From assembly GCA_020851325.1 (NCBI GenBank), contig JADZCY010000254.1, forward strand, positions 1 through 42,156: a stretch of 42,156 bases of DNA, written 5' to 3'. How positions within the stretch are numbered: position 1 is the stretch's first letter; every line of letters starts with the position of its first letter. Under the pieces are notes generated by a model that was given only the letters and a program-made list of their open reading frames with translations, ran no database searches and was not told the DNA's origin. Positions 1-6,221 of the stretch are shown here, one piece after another. The position numbers and the translations under genes were made by a program. Source of the stretch: Acidobacteriota bacterium (lineage in GTDB: Bacteria > Acidobacteriota > Vicinamibacteria > Vicinamibacterales > UBA2999).

Positions 1-46
1 CTTCATATGGTCTGCTCGTCGTTCTCGGAATATCGCGCGGCTCGAG

Positions 47-122
47 TGGTGCGCCCGGGCAGAATTGAACTGCCGACCCCCCGCTTAGGAGGCGGGTGCT
101 CTATCCCCTGAGCTACGGGCGC
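47..122 (-). tRNA. tRNA-Arg (anticodon CCT)
   Basis: Read on the minus strand, this folds as a complete cloverleaf. The 7-bp acceptor stem GCGCCCG/CGGGCGC, the D-arm start AGCTCAG, and the T-loop sequence TTCAATTC are all present. The anticodon loop CTCCTAA is flanked by a CCGC/GCGG-type stem and places CCT at the anticodon, which reads AGG arginine codons. The terminal CCA is encoded (positions 47-49). It lies about 78 bases beyond the apt stop on the same strand and may be co-transcribed with apt or have its own promoter; I see no clear one. Confidence 0.95.
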
Positions 123-199
123 GCGCCCTTGGAATTCTACCGGCTTTCGCGCCGCGCGTCCCGCGCCGGTCCGGCCGGCGACCCATGGCGCCGCCGCCG

Positions 200-715
200 T
201 CAGTACTGCAGCACCGAATACACGGCGTCGTTCGGCAGGCGGCTGCGGCCGTTCAGGAAGTTCAGCTCGATGAGGAACGCCGCCGCGCGCAGGTCGGCGC
301 CCAGGCCCTTCACCAGCGACACCGCCGCCTCCGCCGTGCCGCCCGTGGCCAGCACGTCGTCCACCAGCAGCACGCGCTCGCCCTTCCTGACCGCATCGTC
401 GTGAATCTCGAGGCTGTCGGTGCCGTACTCGAGCGCGTAGGTGGCCTTCACCGTCTTTGCCGGCAGCTTCCCCGGCTTGCGAATCGGCACGAACCCGCAG
501 CCGAGCGTCGCGGCCACCGCCGCGCCGAGGATGAACCCGCGGCTCTCGATGCCGACGACGACGTCGATGTCTTCACCCATGTAGGGCGAAGCCAGCGCGT
601 CCACCGTGTCGCGGAAGCCGCGCGCGTCGCTCAGCAGCGTCGTGATGTCGTAGAAGAGGATGCCCGGCTTCGGAAAGTCCGGCACGTGACGAATCTTGGC
701 CTTCAGATGGTCCAT
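200..715 (-). CDS. apt: Adenine phosphoribosyltransferase
   Basis: This enzyme salvages adenine by joining it to PRPP to make AMP and pyrophosphate in the cytoplasm. The 171-residue length is normal for the family. The N-terminal IRHVPDFPKPGILFYDIT block is typical of bacterial Apt, and the PRPP-binding signature VLLVDDVLATGGTA sits at residues 115-128 with both aspartates and the glycine turn intact. The gene starts at ATG only 7 bases after the acylphosphatase stop, so the two are very probably co-transcribed, with tRNA-Arg downstream. Nothing is truncated. The family call is firm; the symbol follows from the strong match to bacterial Apt rather than to xanthine or hypoxanthine enzymes. Confidence 0.95.
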   Translation of the reverse strand: MDHLKAKIRHVPDFPKPGILFYDITTLLSDARGFRDTVDALASPYMGEDIDVVVGIESRGFILGAAVAATLGCGFVPIRKPGKLPAKTVKATYALEYGTDSLEIHDDAVRKGERVLLVDDVLATGGTAEAAVSLVKGLGADLRAAAFLIELNFLNGRSRLPNDAVYSVLQY

Positions 716-722
716 GAATGGT

Positions 723-995
723 TCAGGGCTCGATCTCGAACGTTGATGCTCCGAGGAGGTCCATCTCCTCGACGATGACGTGCTCGACGCGGGCGCGTGA
801 CGGCCCCTGACGGATGGCCCGCTCGAACCGGATCACCGACTCGGCCTCGCCTTCCGCCCACGCCTCGACACGTCCATCCGGCAGGTTGCGGACCGAACCG
901 GTCAGCCCTTCCCGACGCGCGGCGTCGAAAACGAAGTACCGGAAGCCGACCCCCTGGACACGACCGCTTACCAGGAATCGTCGGGCGGCGCGCAC
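723..995 (-). CDS. acyP: Acylphosphatase
   Basis: A small 90-residue cytoplasmic enzyme that hydrolyses the carboxyl-phosphate bond of acyl phosphates such as carbamoyl or acetyl phosphate. The N-terminal signature GRVQGVGFR (residues 11-19) carries the phosphate-binding arginine, R19, and the second conserved block SVRNLPDG carries the catalytic asparagine, N37. The start is GTG at 993-995. No purine-rich ribosome site precedes it; instead a TACAAT -10 hexamer ends 8 bases upstream, so the mRNA is probably nearly leaderless. The gene is followed closely by apt. Physiological substrate is unknown, as for most bacterial acylphosphatases. Confidence 0.92.
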   Translation of the reverse strand: MRAARRFLVSGRVQGVGFRYFVFDAARREGLTGSVRNLPDGRVEAWAEGEAESVIRFERAIRQGPSRARVEHVIVEEMDLLGASTFEIEP

Positions 996-1003
996 GGGGA
1001 GGG

Positions 1004-1009
1004 ATTGTA
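1004..1009 (-). promoter_or_regulatory. -10 hexamer of acyP-apt (TACAAT)
   Basis: The minus strand reads TACAAT, ending 8 bases before the GTG start of acyP. A transcript would begin within about two bases of the start codon. No good -35 box is visible 16-18 bases upstream, where the DNA is the 7-bp repeat block. It is part of the leaderless pattern seen at other operon heads in this window. Confidence 0.5.
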
Positions 1010-1016
1010 CCAGCAG

Positions 1017-1051
1017 GACTCGGAACCCGGAATCCGGATTCAGGATTCAGG
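1017..1051. repeat. Five-copy 7-bp tandem repeat at the 3' end of the flippase-like gene
   Basis: Five consecutive 7-base units run through 1017-1051. On the plus strand the last two are identical (ATTCAGG) and all five end in GG, with consensus AATCCGG. The centre forms a perfect 12-bp palindrome, GAATCCGGATTC, at 1030-1041. The TGA stop codon of the flippase-like gene (1040-1042 on the minus strand) falls inside the fourth unit, so the repeat supplies that stop and the last few residues. It also sits just upstream of the acyP -10 box. Confidence 0.8.
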
Positions 1052-2053
1052 CGCGACGGCGCGCGTCGACCGCGCCAGCAGCAGCAGCCCGGCAACGTTG
1101 AGGATCAGGATGCGAACGCGCCGGACCAGCGCCAGCGCCACGCCGGTGGAGGCGCCGAGACCGAGCAACTGCGACACCGAGCCGGATCCCACTTCGTCGA
1201 TGCCGAGGCGATACGGGATGAACTTGAAGGCCACGGTGATGAAGCGGCCGGTCGTTTCCAGCAGAAACGCGTCCGTCAACGTCGTCGATGCGCCGCCGGG
1301 CATCGTCCGCAGGATCAGCCACACCTCTGCCACGGCTGCCACATGGAACATCGCCTCCCACGAGGCGACGTGCAACAGGCGCGACAGCGGCCAGCGGACG
1401 ACGTCGTAGACACGCGCCTCGAGTGCGGCGAGTTGATCGGGCGGCAGCGTGCGAAGGCGCCGCGCCGCCATCGCATGGCCGATCTTCGACAGCACGGCCG
1501 GGCGCGTCCGGAACATCCAGAAGACGACCACTGCCACCACCACCGCGATCAGCACGATGGCCTCGCCGACACGCTGCAGACCAATCGGGACGTTGACGCG
1601 CTGCAACAGCAGCCACACGCCGCCGAGCAGCATGGCGAGCACCGAGGCGGTGTAGAAGCCGTTCTCCACCGCCACCGACGAGACGCTGCCGACGGTGGAC
1701 ACGTGCCGGCGCGCCATCATGATCTTCGCCGGTTCGCTCGCCAGCAGGCCGAGCGGGGTGAGGTTGCCGAGCGCGTCGCCCGCCAGCGTCGCGGCCAGCG
1801 CCGAACGGAACGGCAGGCCGCGCCCTTCCTCCACGCGCGAACACAGCGACCAGGCCCGCGCCCGCATCGCCATCCGCGCCAGGCCGAGCAGCACGACGAC
1901 GAGGAGCCACGGTCCGACGCCGCGGATGCTGGTGAGGATGTTGTCCCAGCCGGCCTGCCGGACGCTGACGATCAGCAGGGCCAGGCCGGCGAGGGCCACG
2001 GCAAGGCTGAGCGGCGTGAAGCGTCTGGGACGTGGAGGCGCGGCGGACGGCAC
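1040..2053 (-). CDS. Flippase-like integral membrane protein (LPG synthase TM / UPF0104 family)
   Basis: A 337-residue polytopic inner-membrane protein with about eight hydrophobic segments, beginning near residue 15 and ending near residue 330, and short charged loops. The fold resembles the membrane half of lysyl-phosphatidylglycerol synthases and the AglD/YbhN-like proteins, which are thought to move or modify lipid-linked substrates. The catalytic C-terminal aminoacyl-transfer domain of true MprF is absent, so aminoacylation is not expected. The polar loop NLTPLGLLASEPAKI and the later GRFITVAFKFIPYRLG are typical conserved blocks of this family. The start is GTG; no strong ribosome site is visible. 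The stop codon lies inside a 7-bp tandem repeat. tRNA-Pro is upstream and acyP downstream. The substrate cannot be read from the sequence. Confidence 0.75.
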   Translation of the reverse strand: MPSAAPPRPRRFTPLSLAVALAGLALLIVSVRQAGWDNILTSIRGVGPWLLVVVLLGLARMAMRARAWSLCSRVEEGRGLPFRSALAATLAGDALGNLTPLGLLASEPAKIMMARRHVSTVGSVSSVAVENGFYTASVLAMLLGGVWLLLQRVNVPIGLQRVGEAIVLIAVVVAVVVFWMFRTRPAVLSKIGHAMAARRLRTLPPDQLAALEARVYDVVRWPLSRLLHVASWEAMFHVAAVAEVWLILRTMPGGASTTLTDAFLLETTGRFITVAFKFIPYRLGIDEVGSGSVSQLLGLGASTGVALALVRRVRILILNVAGLLLLARSTRAVAPES

Positions 2054-2122
2054 GGGCAGGCGTTCAGGATACGGCGGAAAACGAAACAGGCCCGCGAAAC
2101 CGCGAGCCTGTCGTCGAGAAGA

Positions 2123-2199
<77 letters not shown>

Positions 2200-2210
2200 A
2201 ACGAAGTGCC

Positions 2211-2216
2211 AGTTTA
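2211..2216 (-). promoter_or_regulatory. Probable -10 hexamer of tRNA-Pro (TAAACT)
   Basis: The minus strand reads TAAACT, ending 11 bases before the first base of tRNA-Pro. That leaves a transcription start a few bases before the mature 5' end. No convincing -35 is seen; its expected place lies within the 10-bp tandem repeat. Confidence 0.4.
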
Positions 2217-2228
2217 CCACAGCCCGCC

Positions 2229-2319
2229 GAGCACCTCTCAGCACCTTTCAGCACCCGTCAGCACCTCTCAAGCACCTGTGAGCACCCTTCAGCACCTGTC
2301 AGCACCCGTGAGCACCCTT
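2229..2319. repeat. Nine-copy 10-bp tandem repeat (CAGCACCYNT)
   Basis: Nine consecutive units of 10 bases (one of 11), each with the invariant core AGCACC, fill 2229-2319. The consensus is (C/G)AGCACC(C/T)NT. Because 10 is not a multiple of 3 and stop codons recur, it does not code for a protein. It lies between the surE stop and the tRNA-Pro promoter. It is not a CRISPR array: there are no spacers and the unit is too short. Confidence 0.9.
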
Positions 2320-2325
2320 CGCCCC

Positions 2326-2390
2326 GCCTCCCGCCTTCGCGCTACCGCGCTACGGCGAGGCAAGCCGTGTTCTCGCCTCCCGCCTCCCGT
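2326..2390. repeat. Dispersed GC-rich element, copy A
   Basis: About 65 bases bounded by GCCTCCCGCC at one end and CGCCTCCCGCCTCCCG at the other, with GCGCTAC motifs between. A second diverged copy sits at 8687-8748 with the same boundary sequences in the same order and orientation. Both lie in intergenic DNA next to other repeats. This pattern suggests a small dispersed, REP-like element without coding capacity. Confidence 0.65.
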
Positions 2391-2404
2391 TTCCCGACAC
2401 CGTC

Positions 2405-3151
2405 TTACGAAGAAACCGCGAGCAGCGCCTCGAGCCGGTTCAGCGCCTCGTAGTCGGTCAGGTCGGCCTGGAGCGGCGTCACCGACACGTACCCTTCGAC
2501 GACGGCTTCGTAGTCGGAGCGGCCGCCGCTCGGGTGCCACTCGTCGAGCGCTTCCTCGATCCAGTAATAGTGCTGCCCCCGCGGGTCGGTCCGGGTCGCG
2601 ATCTTGGTGACGTGATTGCGCCGCGCCTGCGTCGTGACGCGGAAGCCCTTCGGTTGCCCGGTGTTCAGATTCAGGTTGAGGAACGTCCGCGCCGGCCACG
2701 CCCCGGCGAGCACCGCCCTCGCCACCGTCGCCGCGGCATCGGCGGCAAAGGTGAAGTCGTACTCCGCCGTCCGGCGGAGCGACACGGCAATCGCCGGGAT
2801 GCCCAGCAGCGCGCCTTCCATGGCGCCGGCGACCGTCCCCGAATAGGTGACGTCGTCACCAAGGTTGTAGCCCTTGTTGACGCCCGAGACGACGAGCGCG
2901 GGCTTCTGTTTCAGGATGATCTCGACACCGAGGTTGACACAGTCGGTCGGCGTGCCGTCGACGGCGTAGACATTCGGTTGATGCCGCTCGATGCGGAGCG
3001 GACGCCGCAGCGTCAGGGCATGGCCGATGGCGGACGCTTCCTGCGTCGGGGCGACGACTGTGATATCGCCAAGCGGCGCCAGCGCCGCGGCGAGGGCATG
3101 AATACCGGCAGACGACACACCGTCGTCGTTGGTGACCAGAATAACGGGCAT
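2405..3151 (-). CDS. surE: 5'/3'-nucleotidase SurE (survival protein)
   Basis: A metal-dependent phosphatase that removes phosphate from nucleoside 5'- and 3'-monophosphates in the cytoplasm, linked to stationary-phase survival. The 248-residue length matches the family. The N-terminal TNDDG motif gives the metal-binding D9 and D10; S40 in APTQEAS and N92 in VVSGVNKG complete the usual metal site, and YSGTVAGAMEG follows as in other SurE proteins. It is divergent from the nfeD-like gene, with 39 bases between start codons and a -10-like TATGAT 11 bases before the ATG. No strong ribosome site is present. The 3' end runs into the repeat region. Confidence 0.95.
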   Translation of the reverse strand: MPVILVTNDDGVSSAGIHALAAALAPLGDITVVAPTQEASAIGHALTLRRPLRIERHQPNVYAVDGTPTDCVNLGVEIILKQKPALVVSGVNKGYNLGDDVTYSGTVAGAMEGALLGIPAIAVSLRRTAEYDFTFAADAAATVARAVLAGAWPARTFLNLNLNTGQPKGFRVTTQARRNHVTKIATRTDPRGQHYYWIEEALDEWHPSGGRSDYEAVVEGYVSVTPLQADLTDYEALNRLEALLAVSS

Positions 3152-3162
3152 ACGAACCTTGG

Positions 3163-3168
3163 ATCATA
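3163..3168 (-). promoter_or_regulatory. -10 hexamer of surE (TATGAT)
   Basis: The minus strand reads TATGAT, 11 bases before the surE ATG, giving an expected leader of only about 5 bases. It sits back to back with the TATAAT of the divergent nfeD-like gene, 10 bases away. No good -35 box is visible. Confidence 0.45.
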
Positions 3169-3178
3169 CCCTCAGCCG

Positions 3179-3184
3179 TATAAT
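3179..3184 (+). promoter_or_regulatory. -10 hexamer of nfeD-SPFH operon (TATAAT)
   Basis: A perfect consensus TATAAT ends 6 bases before the ATG at 3191. With the usual 6-7 base distance to the start site, transcription would begin at the A of the ATG, making a leaderless mRNA. No ribosome-binding sequence lies between them. The -35 position holds only a weak match. Confidence 0.65.
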
Positions 3185-3190
3185 GCGCGC

Positions 3191-3619
3191 ATGAACTGGT
3201 GGATCTGGCTGGGGGCCGGCGTCGTCCTGATGGTCGTCGAACTGGCGACGCCCAGCGGTTTCTTCATCATGTTCTTCGGGCTTGGCGCCGTCACCGTCGG
3301 GCTCCTCGGCTGGCTGGGCGTGGTGACCGGCGCCATCGGCCAGTGGCTGCTCTTCCCCGTCGCCTCCCTGGCGTACCTGCTGCTGTTTCGCGGGCAGGTG
3401 CAGCGCCGGTTCGAGACGCCGCCGCCGCCGAACGTGGATTCCTTCGTCGGCGTGCTGGCCGTGCCGCAGGAGCGGATCGAGCCCGGCGCCGTCGGCCGCG
3501 TCGAAGTGCGCGGGTCGGCGTGGAACGCCCGCAACATCGCGGCGGCCGCGCTCTCGGCCGGCCAGCGCTGCATCGTCGTCAGCGTCGATGGACTGCTGCT
3601 GACGGTGCGCCCCGAGTAA
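3191..3619 (+). CDS. NfeD-like membrane protein
   Basis: A 142-residue protein with three hydrophobic segments (about residues 2-25, 28-45 and 48-68) followed by a soluble domain (about 80-142) that looks like the small OB-fold of NfeD proteins. This is the short class without the ClpP-like protease domain. NfeD proteins of this class are usually encoded beside an SPFH/stomatin-like gene and are thought to act with it at the membrane, and that is the case here: the SPFH gene starts 29 bases downstream. I chose ATG 3191 because a TATAAT box sits 6 bases upstream and the membrane segment begins at once. Exact biochemical role is unknown. Confidence 0.85.
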   Translation: MNWWIWLGAGVVLMVVELATPSGFFIMFFGLGAVTVGLLGWLGVVTGAIGQWLLFPVASLAYLLLFRGQVQRRFETPPPPNVDSFVGVLAVPQERIEPGAVGRVEVRGSAWNARNIAAAALSAGQRCIVVSVDGLLLTVRPE

Positions 3620-3648
3620 ACGTCCTTCCTTCCCAGGAGTTGCGGATC

Positions 3649-4581
3649 ATGTTCGAAGGCGGCCTGCTGGTCATCATCCTGTTCTCGGCGCTCGTGCTCA
3701 TCATCCTGGCCAAGACGGCCATCGTCGTGCCGCAGCAGAGCGCGTTCGTCGTCGAACGCCTCGGGCGCTTCTCGGGCACGCTCGACGCCGGCTTTCACAT
3801 CCTCGTGCCGTTCATCGACGTCATCCGCTACAAGCACTCGCTGAAGGAAGCGGCGGTCGACATTCCGGCCCAGGTCTGCATCACGCGCGACAACGTGCAG
3901 GTGGGCGTTGACGGCGTGCTCTACCTGAAGGTGCTGAACCCGGAGCGCGCCTCCTACGGCATTGCCGACTACCTCTTCGCCATCTCGCAACTCGCCCAGA
4001 CGACGCTGCGCAGTGAGGTCGGCAAGATCGATCTCGATCGCACGTTCGAGGAACGCACGAACATCAACACCGCCGTGGTCGCCGAACTCGACAAGGCCAC
4101 CGAGCCGTGGGGCGTGAAGGTGCTGCGCTACGAGATCAAGAACATCACGCCGCCGCAGGACGTGCTGGCGGCGATGGAGAAGCAGATGCGCGCCGAGCGC
4201 GAGAAGCGCGCGGTGATTCTCACCTCGGAAGGCGTGCGCGACGCCGCCGTCAATACGGCCGAAGGCGAGAAGCAGCAGACGATCAAGGCGTCCGAAGCGC
4301 GGAAGACGCAGCAGATCAACGAGGCCGAAGGCCAGGCGGCGGCGATCCTCGCCGTGGCCACCGCCACGGCGGAAGGCATCCGCCGCGTCGCCGAGGCGAC
4401 GCAGATGCCGGGCGGCGCCGAAGCGATTCAGCTCCGCGTCGCCGAGCAGTACATCGGCGAGTTCGGCAAGGTGATCAACAACGCCGACACCGTCATCCTG
4501 CCATCGAACCTGGCCGACATCGCCTCGGTGATCACGACGGCGATGAACGTCGTGAACCAGGGACGAGGTCTTAGGTCTTAG
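3649..4581 (+). CDS. SPFH/band 7 (stomatin, QmcA-like) membrane protein
   Basis: A 310-residue membrane-anchored scaffold protein. A single N-terminal hydrophobic segment (about residues 4-22) is followed by an SPFH domain (about 23-180), including VPQQSAFVVERLGRF and the conserved GVKVLRYEIKNITPP. An Ala/Glu/Gln-rich coiled coil (about 190-260) contains repeats such as AEGEKQQTIKASEA. Family members form large rings or microdomains that regulate membrane proteases and lipid organisation. The paired NfeD-like gene 29 bases upstream supports the stomatin/QmcA type. An AGGAG ribosome site lies about 10 bases before the ATG. The stop codon TAG (4579-4581) and the last residues are provided by a 7-bp tandem repeat. 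Confidence 0.9.
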   Translation: MFEGGLLVIILFSALVLIILAKTAIVVPQQSAFVVERLGRFSGTLDAGFHILVPFIDVIRYKHSLKEAAVDIPAQVCITRDNVQVGVDGVLYLKVLNPERASYGIADYLFAISQLAQTTLRSEVGKIDLDRTFEERTNINTAVVAELDKATEPWGVKVLRYEIKNITPPQDVLAAMEKQMRAEREKRAVILTSEGVRDAAVNTAEGEKQQTIKASEARKTQQINEAEGQAAAILAVATATAEGIRRVAEATQMPGGAEAIQLRVAEQYIGEFGKVINNADTVILPSNLADIASVITTAMNVVNQGRGLRS

Positions 4582-4614
4582 GTCTTAAGTCCTAGGACTT
4601 AGGACTTAGGACCT
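4566..4614. terminator. Seven-copy 7-bp repeat forming a hairpin between convergent genes
   Basis: Seven 7-base units run from 4566 to 4614: three AGGTCTT, one AAGTCCT, two AGGACTT and one AGGACCT. Units 2-4 are complementary to units 5-7. Positions 4573-4614 therefore fold into a stem of nearly 21 bp with three G-U pairs, around a central perfect palindrome AAGTCCTAGGACTT. The TAG of the SPFH gene (4579-4581) and the TAG of ridA on the other strand (4613-4615) both lie in or touch this block. It is well placed to stop or stabilise both convergent transcripts. It has no long U tract, so intrinsic termination is only possible, not shown. Confidence 0.7.
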
Positions 4615-4996
4615 ACGGCACGTAGGCGATGCAGTCGATCTCCACGCGCAAGCCGTCACCGGGGAGGCCGGCGGCCTGAATCGTGGTGCGGGCCGGGCGA
4701 TGGGCGCCGAAGACGCGCTCGTAGACGGCGTTCATCTGCTGGAACTCTTTCATGTCGAGCAGGAAGACGCCGCAACGCAGCACGTGCTGCAGGTCGGACC
4801 CGCCGGCCTGCAGGATGGCGCGGAGGTTCCTCAGACACTGTTCCGTCTGGATCTCGACGCCGGCGCCGGCGAGCTGGCCTGTCGCTGGATCGGTGGCGCC
4901 CTGACCGGAGACGAAGATCAGGCGCTCGAAGCCCATGCCCGGCGAATACGGCCCGACAGGCTTCGGCAGGTTGTCGGTGTGAACAGGTCGATGCAT
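4613..4996 (-). CDS. ridA: RidA family enamine/imine deaminase
   Basis: A 127-residue cytoplasmic enzyme that hydrolyses reactive 2-aminoacrylate and related imines released by PLP enzymes to the keto acid and ammonia. The two residues that define active RidA proteins are present: R103 in PARTTIQ and E119 in LRVEIDCIA. The GPYSPG segment (residues 15-20) is also typical. The length equals the usual trimer-forming subunit. It is divergent from truA; a TAGAAT box on the minus strand ends 6 bases before the ATG, so the mRNA should be leaderless. The stop codon comes from the 7-bp repeat shared with the SPFH gene. Confidence 0.92.
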   Translation of the reverse strand: MHRPVHTDNLPKPVGPYSPGMGFERLIFVSGQGATDPATGQLAGAGVEIQTEQCLRNLRAILQAGGSDLQHVLRCGVFLLDMKEFQQMNAVYERVFGAHRPARTTIQAAGLPGDGLRVEIDCIAYVP

Positions 4997-5002
4997 GGCG
5001 CG

Positions 5003-5008
5003 ATTCTA
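5003..5008 (-). promoter_or_regulatory. -10 hexamer of ridA (TAGAAT)
   Basis: TAGAAT on the minus strand ends exactly 6 bases before the ridA ATG, so the expected start site is the A of the ATG. There is no ribosome-binding sequence and no clear -35 box. Confidence 0.55.
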
Positions 5009-5037
5009 ACCCCAGCGTCCGTCGTGCCGCGGACCGG

Positions 5038-5043
5038 TATGAT
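5038..5043 (+). promoter_or_regulatory. -10 hexamer of truA (TATGAT)
   Basis: TATGAT ends 8 bases before the truA ATG at 5052. The intervening bases are CGTCGCGC, with no ribosome site, so the transcript should be leaderless or carry one to two extra bases. Confidence 0.5.
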
Positions 5044-5051
5044 CGTCGCGC

Positions 5052-5852
5052 ATGCCTCGCTACCGCATCACCCTTGAATACGCCGGCACCCGTTACAGCG
5101 GCTGGCAGAAACAGAAGAACGCCCGCACCGTGCAGGGCGAGATCGAGCGCGCCATTGGCGAGGTGACACGGCAGCGCGTGTTCGAGTTCCAGGGATCGGG
5201 CCGCACCGACGCCGGCGTGCATGCGCTGCACCAGGTGGCCCATCTCGAGATCGGCGTGCGCGTGCCGCCGGAGCAACTGCGGCGTCAGGTGAACGAGGCG
5301 CTGCCGGCGGATATTCACCTGCTGCGCATCGATCCCGCGCCGCCGCGCTTTCATGCGCGGCACGCCGCCGAAGCGCGCAGCTACCTGTATCAGATCAGCC
5401 GCCGCCGCTCGGCGTTTGCCAAGCCATACGTGTGGTGGGTGAAGGGCACGCTGGACCTGCCGCGGATGCAGGAGGCGGCCGCGGCGTTTGCCGGCATGCA
5501 CGACTTCCGATCGTTCAGCGATGACGACCCCGACGAGAAGTCCACCGACGTGCTCGTCGAAGACGTGACGGTCGGCGAAGCCGGCGATCTCATTCTCGTT
5601 CGCGTCGGCGGGTCGCACTTCATCTGGAAGATGGTGCGCCGCATGGTCGGCGTGCTCGTCGAAGTCGGCGCCGGGCGTCTGACCCCGGCGGATGTGCCGC
5701 GCCTGCTGGCCGAAGACTCGGGCCTGCCGGCGCGCGTCACCGCGCCGGCCTCGGGACTGTTCCTCGAGCGCGTGTTCTACCCCGGCGACAATCGTCGGCT
5801 GCCGCTCGCACCCGCCTTTGCGGTCTCGACACCTGACCGCAAAGGCATGTAG
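5052..5852 (+). CDS. truA: tRNA pseudouridine(38-40) synthase TruA
   Basis: Converts uridines 38-40 in the tRNA anticodon stem to pseudouridine. The 266-residue length is normal. The catalytic aspartate is D53 in the conserved GSGRTDAGVHALHQVAH block. YLYQISRR and the later FIWKMVRRMVGVLVEVG are other family blocks. The start ATG is fixed by the family N-terminus (RITLEYAGTRYSGWQ) and by the TATGAT box 8 bases upstream. It is divergent from ridA. The G of its TAG stop is the first base of a 13-bp tandem repeat that fills the whole gap to the convergent zinc-ribbon gene. Confidence 0.96.
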   Translation: MPRYRITLEYAGTRYSGWQKQKNARTVQGEIERAIGEVTRQRVFEFQGSGRTDAGVHALHQVAHLEIGVRVPPEQLRRQVNEALPADIHLLRIDPAPPRFHARHAAEARSYLYQISRRRSAFAKPYVWWVKGTLDLPRMQEAAAAFAGMHDFRSFSDDDPDEKSTDVLVEDVTVGEAGDLILVRVGGSHFIWKMVRRMVGVLVEVGAGRLTPADVPRLLAEDSGLPARVTAPASGLFLERVFYPGDNRRLPLAPAFAVSTPDRKGM

Positions 5853-5941
5853 GTGCGGGACGGGGGTGCGGCACGATCGTGCTCCACGACGGTGCGGCAC
5901 GGAGGTGCGCACGACGGTGTGGAACGAGGGTGCGGCGTCTC
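5852..5941. repeat. Seven-copy 13-bp tandem repeat filling a convergent gap
   Basis: Units begin at 5852, 5865, 5878, 5891, 5904, 5916 and 5929, each about 13 bases, with consensus GGTGCGGCACGAN. The third is the most diverged and the fifth lacks one base. The first base is the final G of the truA stop codon and the last base is the outer base of the stop codon of the convergent zinc-ribbon gene, so the repeat occupies the gap exactly. A 12-bp palindrome GCACGATCGTGC at 5871-5882 could form a hairpin. Confidence 0.8.
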
Positions 5942-6180
5942 TATGCCACGGCGGCGGCGGCCGCTGGTGCCGCCGGCGGGTCGGGCGCGACCGGTCCGCG
6001 GGGGGCCAAGCCGGCGGCGCGCAGACGGTCCGCATGCCGGCGATAGCACTGGAAACAGAGCGTGTGGTAGCGGTCCCACTTCACCACGCCGCGGTAGCGG
6101 AACAGGGCTCGCCGCGCCTCGCACTCGCGGCAGACGTGCTTCACCGCCGCCGGCCGTCTCCATCCAAGTTTCAGTGTCAT
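5941..6180 (-). CDS. Small zinc-ribbon-like protein of unknown function
   Basis: A 79-residue basic protein with two CxxC pairs, C17-x2-C20 and C42-x2-C45, separated by 21 residues rich in Arg, Tyr and Trp. This spacing fits a zinc ribbon or treble-clef-like metal site. The C-terminal 20 residues are Ala/Pro-rich and probably disordered. No membrane segment or signal is present. It is divergent from the WYL regulator, with 41 bases between start codons, and faces truA across a 13-bp tandem repeat. TAGGCT on the minus strand 6 bases before the ATG could be its -10 box. I do not recognise a named family. Codon use and the intact paired cysteines argue that it is real. Confidence 0.6.
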   Translation of the reverse strand: MTLKLGWRRPAAVKHVCRECEARRALFRYRGVVKWDRYHTLCFQCYRRHADRLRAAGLAPRGPVAPDPPAAPAAAAAVA

Positions 6181-6221
6181 GGCGACAGCCTAGCGGCCGC
6201 TGTGGTCAGATGAGGTCACGC

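Noticed and set aside
1-122. tRNA-Arg as an integration site of a mobile element
   Set aside because: No integrase, direct repeat of the tRNA 3' end, or change in composition is seen next to it; the neighbours are housekeeping genes. The other side lies outside the window.
2229-2319. Possible CRISPR array in the 10-bp tandem repeat
   Set aside because: Units are contiguous without spacers, are far shorter than CRISPR repeats, and no cas genes occur in the window.
5853-6209. Longer N-terminus for the WYL regulator reaching back to the truA stop
   Set aside because: The extra 119-123 codons run antisense to the zinc-ribbon gene and through the 13-bp repeat, are Arg/Gly-rich, and lack any WYL or HTH similarity. 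GAGG before ATG 6222 gives a better start.
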